Shown: in pieces, positions 27,685 to 32,465 of the stretch
Numbering within the stretch: the stretch's first letter is position 1
Layout: each line of letters opens with the position of its first letter
NCBI GenBank assembly: GCA_023511585.1
Contig: JAIMBF010000029.1
Span: 1 to 32,465, forward strand
DNA: 32,465 bases
Direction of reading: 5' to 3'
From: Terriglobia bacterium
GTDB lineage: Bacteria; Pseudomonadota; Alphaproteobacteria; Acetobacterales; Acetobacteraceae
The notes under the pieces: generated by a model
The model's database searches: none
The model's input: only the letters and a program-made list of their open reading frames with translations
Told to the model about the DNA's origin: nothing
Position numbers and translations under genes: made by a program

Positions 27685-29228
27685 CAGACCACCCCTCCCA
27701 ATAACGCCACGGCCAGCGGCAAAAACACCACCAACACCAAGAACGTGATTTGCATTTCGTGGTGCGTAAGCCGCAGTTCCGGCAGGCTGTATGTCAACGG
27801 TTTAAGCCTTGGGCCGTTGGTATCTTCGGCAAGCCAGCGAATGGTGGCCACCACAAGATCGCCGTTCGAGACATAAGGGAAAAAAGCGTTCGTGGCGATG
27901 CTGGCATTACCCATAAGCACCAAGCGAAACGGTTTGCCGGCCTCGCCGGGCCATTGTCCTTGCTCGGCGATGACGAGCGCGACGGGGCCTTCGCTTGATC
28001 CTAATCGCGCTCCGTTGATCGCGCGCAGGTAGCTATCTTTGCTGGTGGACGCCAACACCGTTGCTGCAATGCCGGGAATACGCTCGGCAAGCCGCAGCGG
28101 GCGGGCGCCGGGAAAGACGGTTAATGCCAAGTCCTGCGTGATCGGATGCGGCGGATAATACGGCACCGCCACTTTATCCTCTTCGGCTTCGTAATGGTTT
28201 ACCGGATCGATCACCACACCGTCGCCCACCTCCAGCCCGATTTTACGCAAAAGCGCACCGAGTTCCGGCGAGACGGGAAAATCCGGATCGTACATCAACA
28301 GCAATCGGCCGCCGCGGGCGAGGTAATTTTCAAGAACCTTCATCTCCTCAGGCGTATAGGCACGACGCGGACCGAGATCTACCACCACGGCACAATCGTT
28401 CGGTACGGCTGTAACCATCGGCGCCGGCAGTGCGCGATCCACATAGCCGATTCGCTCCAATGCCAGCTTCAGCCGCTGTACTCCCGCCGGCGGCGCTTCG
28501 ATGGTATCGCCGCCGCCCGGTACGTCGCGCGCTTGGAGGGTTTCCACGTGACTAAGATGCCAATGCGTTCTATCAACGGTTTCGTAAGGCTCGCCGTGGC
28601 CGACAAAAAAACAAACAACCGGATTTTTGTGGCTCAGCACCCGCTGAATGGCAAAAGCCACCTCGCGCAGATCCACCGTGTTCGGAACCTCCGCCCGATG
28701 TCCTTCCGCTTCCACGACCACGGTGTTATAGACCTGAACGCCGTAATCGCGCGCGACAACGACCTCTTTATCCAGGTCCAATGCGCGGAAACGGAAATGG
28801 GAACGTTTGTGCGCAATGGCGGCGAGCACTTCCTTGGCGGTGCGCGCATCATCGTCTTGCTCGTTGTAAAAATAGGTGAGATGGACATCGGTTTTCAGGT
28901 TGCGGGCAACGGTTTCAAGCTCCGGCGGAGCCGTGAAGCGCCCGCTTAAAGTCACGTCAAAATGCGTATCGTGCCGGTAAAGTGCGATATTGGCGAGCAG
29001 GATGATGCCGAACGCGGCAAGGACGATACCGGCATTCCACACTCCCGAAGCCGGAAGGCGGAGATACAACGGAATGCGAATGGCAAGCGCGAAAATCAGC
29101 AGCAATGCCGCGCACCAGGCGCCGAAATAGAACACATTCGCCGTATCTTCGTCCGCACTGAATGCTCCTGCCACGGCAAAGCCGAGAGCGAGAACAAACA
29201 GAACGACTTGAATGAGTTTCTCAATCAT
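27669..29228 (-). CDS. GldG-like ABC transporter auxiliary protein
   Basis: The 519-residue protein has three N-terminal membrane helices (about 5-24, 34-52 and 64-84), a large extracytoplasmic GldG/ABC-auxiliary domain and a final helix before VWWRRR. Family marks include HFDVTLSGRFTAPPELETVA, VCFFVGHGEPY, DCAVVVDLGPRRAYTPEEM and GGRLLLMYDPDFP. In Flavobacterium, GldA-GldF-GldG form an ABC transporter needed for gliding; homologues in non-gliding bacteria have unknown cargo. It lies 22 bases after the permease gene and overlaps the DUF4340 gene by 16 bases. Confidence 0.9.
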   Translation of the reverse strand: MIEKLIQVVLFVLALGFAVAGAFSADEDTANVFYFGAWCAALLLIFALAIRIPLYLRLPASGVWNAGIVLAAFGIILLANIALYRHDTHFDVTLSGRFTAPPELETVARNLKTDVHLTYFYNEQDDDARTAKEVLAAIAHKRSHFRFRALDLDKEVVVARDYGVQVYNTVVVEAEGHRAEVPNTVDLREVAFAIQRVLSHKNPVVCFFVGHGEPYETVDRTHWHLSHVETLQARDVPGGGDTIEAPPAGVQRLKLALERIGYVDRALPAPMVTAVPNDCAVVVDLGPRRAYTPEEMKVLENYLARGGRLLLMYDPDFPVSPELGALLRKIGLEVGDGVVIDPVNHYEAEEDKVAVPYYPPHPITQDLALTVFPGARPLRLAERIPGIAATVLASTSKDSYLRAINGARLGSSEGPVALVIAEQGQWPGEAGKPFRLVLMGNASIATNAFFPYVSNGDLVVATIRWLAEDTNGPRLKPLTYSLPELRLTHHEMQITFLVLVVFLPLAVALLGGVVWWRRR

Positions 29229-29250
29229 GGCTCGGCGCGACCATGTTCAT

Positions 29251-29952
29251 CTAGCGCTGCCCCAGCGCGCGGATGCTCAGGAACAACCCGAGCAACGCGA
29301 CGCTGATAAAAAACCCTGCATCCGAAAGAAAAAGCGAGCCGGTGGCAAAGGTTCGAAAGTGCACCAGGAACGACATATTCACAACAAGCGCGTTAAAGGG
29401 ATCGGGTAGCAAATAGCCCAGCTTGTCGATAATCCAGAGCAAGAGGAACAGCGAAAGCGACATCACCGCGGCAACGATCTGGTTGCTGACCAGGCATGAG
29501 GCCAGCAGACCCACCGCCACCAGTGCGCTTGCGTGCAAGAGCAGACCCAGGTAACCGCTAAAAATAGGCCCCCAATCCGGCTGGCCGAAAATCGCAAGCG
29601 TGATCGCGTAAGCACCGGAAAGCAGAAGCATAACCGCAATCAGGCTCATACTGGCAAGGTACTTCGATAAAATAACGGAGACTTCGCTCACCGGCGCGGT
29701 AAGCAGCACCTCCAATGTGCGCAGGCGTCGCTCTTCGGCAATCAAGCGCATGGTGATAATCGGCACGGTGAGCAGAAAGAGGACGTAAATCTGAAAGAAC
29801 ACGTGCACAAGCGATGCCGCATGGCTCATAAAGAGCGTGAGCGTAAACGTGTAGCCCATAATCAGAAGAAACACCGCGATCACCACATAAGCAATCGGGG
29901 TGGTGAAAATGGCTTTTTCTTCCTTCACCAAAAGGGCAGCGAAAGTCTTCAT
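29251..29952 (-). CDS. ABC-2-type permease (GldF-like)
   Basis: The 233-residue protein has six predicted membrane helices, with VIAVFLLIMGYTFTLTLF, VPIITMRLIAEERRLRTLEVLLTAPVSE and FLLLWIIDKLGYLLPDPFN (parts shown) as typical of ABC-2 permeases of the GldF/NosY type. The conserved coupling segment EERRLRTLEVLLTAPVS contacts the ATPase. Its ATG overlaps the ATPase stop by four bases (ATGA). Confidence 0.92.
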   Translation of the reverse strand: MKTFAALLVKEEKAIFTTPIAYVVIAVFLLIMGYTFTLTLFMSHAASLVHVFFQIYVLFLLTVPIITMRLIAEERRLRTLEVLLTAPVSEVSVILSKYLASMSLIAVMLLLSGAYAITLAIFGQPDWGPIFSGYLGLLLHASALVAVGLLASCLVSNQIVAAVMSLSLFLLLWIIDKLGYLLPDPFNALVVNMSFLVHFRTFATGSLFLSDAGFFISVALLGLFLSIRALGQR

Positions 29953-30923
29953 GATACCGGTGTTGCGCGTTTCGTCAAAGCAAGAAAGACCTGTTCGAGA
30001 TCCGGCTGTAGCAGAGTCAATTCGGAAAGCGGGAAGCCTCCGGCAATAACCGCCTGCGCCAAATCTTCAGCCACGCGACGGGGGTTTTCGGCTTCGACCG
30101 GAACGATATAGGCTCTCGAGGTTTCGCTATCGGCCGAGACGGGCTGCGCCTCCGTTATTTGCTCAGGTTCGACGGAAGCCACTCCAGGCACCTTCCGCAA
30201 CTGTGCGATAATCCGTTCCGGGGCACCGGCAATTCGCAGGCGGAATCGGTGCTGGTTTGTACTTTGTCCCTTTGCGTCCGTGGTGAGCAGCATGCCGTCG
30301 ACGAGAATCATCACACGGCTTGCAATTTTCTCGATCTCCGTCAGCACGTGCGAAGCGAGCAAAACCGTGCGTTGCCCTGCCAGCGAGCGGATCAGCTCGC
30401 GCACGGCAATAACCTGGTACGCATCAAGCGCGTTGGTGGGTTCATCGAGAATGAGCAACGGCGGATCACCGAGCAGCGCCTGAGCGATGGCAACGCGCTG
30501 ACGGTAACCGCGAGAAAGCTTGCCGATCGCCATATGGGCCACTTTGTCAAGCTCAAGCCTTTCACGGGCCATTGCTACCGAAGCATTCGCTCGAGACCCG
30601 GACAACCCCTTGATGCGGGCCATGAAATGCAGGAATTCGTTAACCCGCATGCCGCTATAAATCGGCGCATCCTCGGCGAGATAACCAATGCTTGCGCGAG
30701 CGGCGAGCGAATCTTCCATCGCATCGAACCCGGCAATGCGCGCGCTGCCGGACGAGGGGGGAAGGTAACCCGTCAGAATGCGCAAAATGGTACTTTTCCC
30801 CGAGCCGTTCGGTCCCAGCAGGCCGACAATCTCGCCTTCTTCAATAGTGAAAGAAACGTCTTTGACCGCAAGCCTTGGGCCGTACCATTTCACCAAAGAA
30901 TCGGCGGCAACAACATTTGCCAT
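29949..30923 (-). CDS. ABC transporter ATP-binding protein (GldA-like)
   Basis: The 324-residue ATPase has Walker A GPNGSGKST (37-45), Q-loop region YLAEDAPIYSGM, signature LSRGYRQR (136-143), Walker B LLILDEPTNALD (156-167) and switch His in LLASHVLTEIE. The roughly 100-residue C-terminal extension is usual for GldA/CcmA/NatA-type proteins that partner ABC-2 permeases. It is the first gene of a five-gene minus-strand operon (ATPase, permease, GldG, DUF4340, HupE/UreJ). The 239-base gap upstream should hold the promoter, but no convincing one was recognised; the ribosome-binding site is weak. Confidence 0.94.
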   Translation of the reverse strand: MANVVAADSLVKWYGPRLAVKDVSFTIEEGEIVGLLGPNGSGKSTILRILTGYLPPSSGSARIAGFDAMEDSLAARASIGYLAEDAPIYSGMRVNEFLHFMARIKGLSGSRANASVAMARERLELDKVAHMAIGKLSRGYRQRVAIAQALLGDPPLLILDEPTNALDAYQVIAVRELIRSLAGQRTVLLASHVLTEIEKIASRVMILVDGMLLTTDAKGQSTNQHRFRLRIAGAPERIIAQLRKVPGVASVEPEQITEAQPVSADSETSRAYIVPVEAENPRRVAEDLAQAVIAGGFPLSELTLLQPDLEQVFLALTKRATPVS

Positions 30924-31074
30924 AATTTATTGCCCGCTATCGCGATTCTGAAATTTCTTTCTTCCGCCTTTTTCTGCAAGCGGAAAGAGTTAGGATGAGG
31001 GAACGGCTAACGCCAGCGATCTTACCACGCGCCGCAAACATTCCCGACTCCAAACACCAGCGAAACCGCAGTGC

Positions 31075-31111
31075 AAAAAAACCTAGACGCACGCTATAAG
31101 GAGCGTGCGTC
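31075..31111 (-). terminator. intrinsic terminator of the lactonase-like gene
   Basis: GACGCACGCT (31086-31095) and AGCGTGCGTC (31102-31111) make a perfect ten-pair GC-rich stem with a six-base loop. Read on the minus strand it is followed, four bases later, by seven T residues (31075-31081). It lies 51 bases after the stop of the lactonase-like gene. Confidence 0.9.
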
Positions 31112-31162
31112 CAGGCAAATCATCAAACACAGCATTCGCTGCGGCTTCCTTCGCTCTTGAGA

Positions 31163-32062
31163 TTATTCGTAATACTCGGGCGAATGCTTGTGGGCTTTGA
31201 AGGTTTCCGGATCGTGCGCAAAAATCACATCTGCCCCTTCGACATCGCGCATGTGCTTGATCCACGCATAGCCCCGCAACAACCCGGCGGGGTCATACGC
31301 CAGCCCGACGCTCGGCAGCAGATTCTTCGTCAGATTTTCCATCAGGTAGCAAGCATCGCTGGTCAGCACCACGGGGCCGGTCTTCGGAAGCCGCACGACC
31401 ACCATCTCGCTTCCCGGCGTGTGCCCGACCGAGCGGTGGATATATACGCTGCCGTCGCCGAACAGATCGAGATCGCCGTTGAGCTCGATCACTTTATACT
31501 TGTTCGGCATACTCTCGCCGAGACCGCTCCGCAGCATGGCAAAATCGCTGGTAATATAGGGGCCGGCATAACCCGGAGGCGGCCAGAACGCGTTGGTGAT
31601 TTCATCGCGTTGCACGACGATAGTCGCGTTCGGGAATTTGCCGACATTACCGGCGTGATCGAGGTGCATATGGCCGAGGATCACGTAATTGATATCCGAG
31701 GGTTTGAACCCGGCCTTTTCCAGTTGCACGTCAATCGCCACGTCCGGGCTGCGGCCGGGATCGAGCGAGGCGGCCATCGGGCCCCAATAGGTGGGATCCG
31801 TGATGATCCGGTCGTTGTTGCCCGTATCAAACAGAACATTGCCCTTCGGATGCTTGATAAGGAAGAACGCAACCGGAATCTGGATGCGCCCGGGCGCGGC
31901 ACCGGTTTGCAACGCGGATTTATCGATATTCAACCAGCCGGACGAGAAGACGTAAAGCCGCATTCCCTCCGGCGAGCCGGCCCATGCCGTCGCACCGAGG
32001 CTCAGGCACCAGCCGGCGACAATCGCAAGGCTTGCCAGCATCCATTTGAAGCTGGATTTCAT
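31163..32062 (-). CDS. exported MBL-fold hydrolase, N-acyl-homoserine-lactonase-like
   Basis: The 299-residue protein starts at ATG 32062 with GGGAG six bases upstream, then a Sec signal peptide (MKSSFKWMLASLAIVAGWCL and on to ATAWAG). The mature part has the metallo-beta-lactamase motif HMHLDHAGN (HxHxDH), later ligands in GHTPGSE, TSDACYL and FAHDPETF, and the YFVxxSG-like start LYVFSSGWL and VLFDTGNND seen in AhlD/AiiA-type lactonases. Family members open lactone rings of quorum signals, but many exported relatives act on other esters or lactones. It stands alone with its own terminator. No luxI/luxR gene is in the window. Confidence 0.9.
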   Translation of the reverse strand: MKSSFKWMLASLAIVAGWCLSLGATAWAGSPEGMRLYVFSSGWLNIDKSALQTGAAPGRIQIPVAFFLIKHPKGNVLFDTGNNDRIITDPTYWGPMAASLDPGRSPDVAIDVQLEKAGFKPSDINYVILGHMHLDHAGNVGKFPNATIVVQRDEITNAFWPPPGYAGPYITSDFAMLRSGLGESMPNKYKVIELNGDLDLFGDGSVYIHRSVGHTPGSEMVVVRLPKTGPVVLTSDACYLMENLTKNLLPSVGLAYDPAGLLRGYAWIKHMRDVEGADVIFAHDPETFKAHKHSPEYYE

Positions 32063-32465
32063 GAGCTTCTCCCATATAACCACGAGGGTCTCCCCATCAT
32101 GGATTTGTTTCCGACGCCGAGAATTTTCTCACAAACGTCGTTCCCCGGCGCCCATCCATCGCGTTTCGCATCATCCATTGCGGACGCGGACGAAACACAT
32201 AGCTCGAGAGCAAAAGCCGTGTCAATTGGCATCTGAAATAAACGCACCCCGTATGCCCTTTGGTCTTTATGCGAAGAGGCCTCGTATGTCCTTTTCTTAA
32301 TTACCGTGCTGGCGGCGCTTGCAACCCTTGCCGGCGCACAGGGCGAAGCCTGTCGTTCCGGGCCTTACCTGGCAGCGGGCCGCGAAAGCGCATCTTGACC
32401 CTCTCTTTCCAAGGCAAAGTGGAGGGCCAATAAAAGCGCAACCCTTGTATGGGCGAACCCCGGGA
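32063..32465. other. 403-base stretch at the right edge, no supported gene
   Basis: This must contain the promoter of the lactonase-like gene on the minus strand. On the plus strand a 53-codon open stretch (32237-32395) encodes a hydrophobic signal-like segment YVLFLITVLAALATLAGAQG but has no ATG in frame; an ATG at 32253 in another frame gives a basic start MPFGLYAKRPR that stops after 15 codons. Together these could be a decayed or frameshifted short secreted protein, or chance. No RNA gene or repeat was recognised. Confidence 0.5.

Noticed and set aside
32237-32398. Signal-peptide-like open stretch at the right edge
   Set aside because: No ATG in frame, stops after 53 codons, and the basic start lies in another frame; kept only as a remark on possible gene decay.

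Overview
The window reads as ordinary chromosome of a fairly GC-rich alphaproteobacterium. Four things support this: a ChvG/ChvI two-component pair, an lrp / trxB / LsrB(VtlR)-type LysR neighbourhood, a SAM-II-type riboswitch ahead of metZ-apaG, and the gene run mltB-rlpA-dacC-tmk-holB-metG-tatD-MBL, all of which are typical of that class. I cannot name the order or genus. No insertion sequence, prophage, CRISPR array, integrase or rRNA was seen.

Layout. 1-2352: the end of a TauD/TfdA-type dioxygenase, a possible 41-residue small protein and a benzoate-CoA-ligase-like enzyme, probably one operon of aromatic or organic-acid catabolism. 2442-2533: tRNA-Ser(CGA). 2815-4161 (minus): an AhpD-like peroxidase-related protein and a HugZ-like flavin/heme-binding-fold protein, divergent from chvI-chvG (4244-6653). 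6771-10841: a stress and protein-quality-control islet of thioredoxin 2, small heat-shock protein, Lon protease and a MarC-type membrane protein. 10857-12596 (minus): metZ-apaG behind a SAM-II riboswitch. 12679-12753: tRNA-Gly(CCC). 12794-15428: LysR (LsrB-like) and trxB on the minus strand, divergent from lrp. 15473-23496 (minus): an eight-gene run mixing cell-wall, nucleotide, replication and tRNA-charging genes with start/stop overlaps throughout. 23624-25021: an MmgE/PrpD-family protein. 25236-25442: a small 68-residue protein with a structured leader. 25439-30923 (minus): a five-gene operon of ABC ATPase, permease, GldG-like protein, DUF4340 protein and HupE/UreJ-like membrane protein. 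31163-32062 (minus): an exported metallo-beta-lactamase-fold lactonase-like protein with a clear intrinsic terminator. 32063-32465: no supported gene.

How the parts work together. Much of the left half concerns envelope and redox stress: ChvGI senses envelope or acid stress in relatives, trxB/LysR/Lrp form a thiol-redox unit, and TrxC/Hsp20/Lon handle damaged protein. The right half builds and remodels peptidoglycan (MltB, RlpA, DacC) alongside essential information genes. The least understood units are the GldFG-DUF4340-HupE operon, with a histidine cluster suggesting a metal connection, and the metZ leader, in which the riboswitch Shine-Dalgarno drives a 20-codon leader ORF whose stop overlaps an in-frame metZ start.
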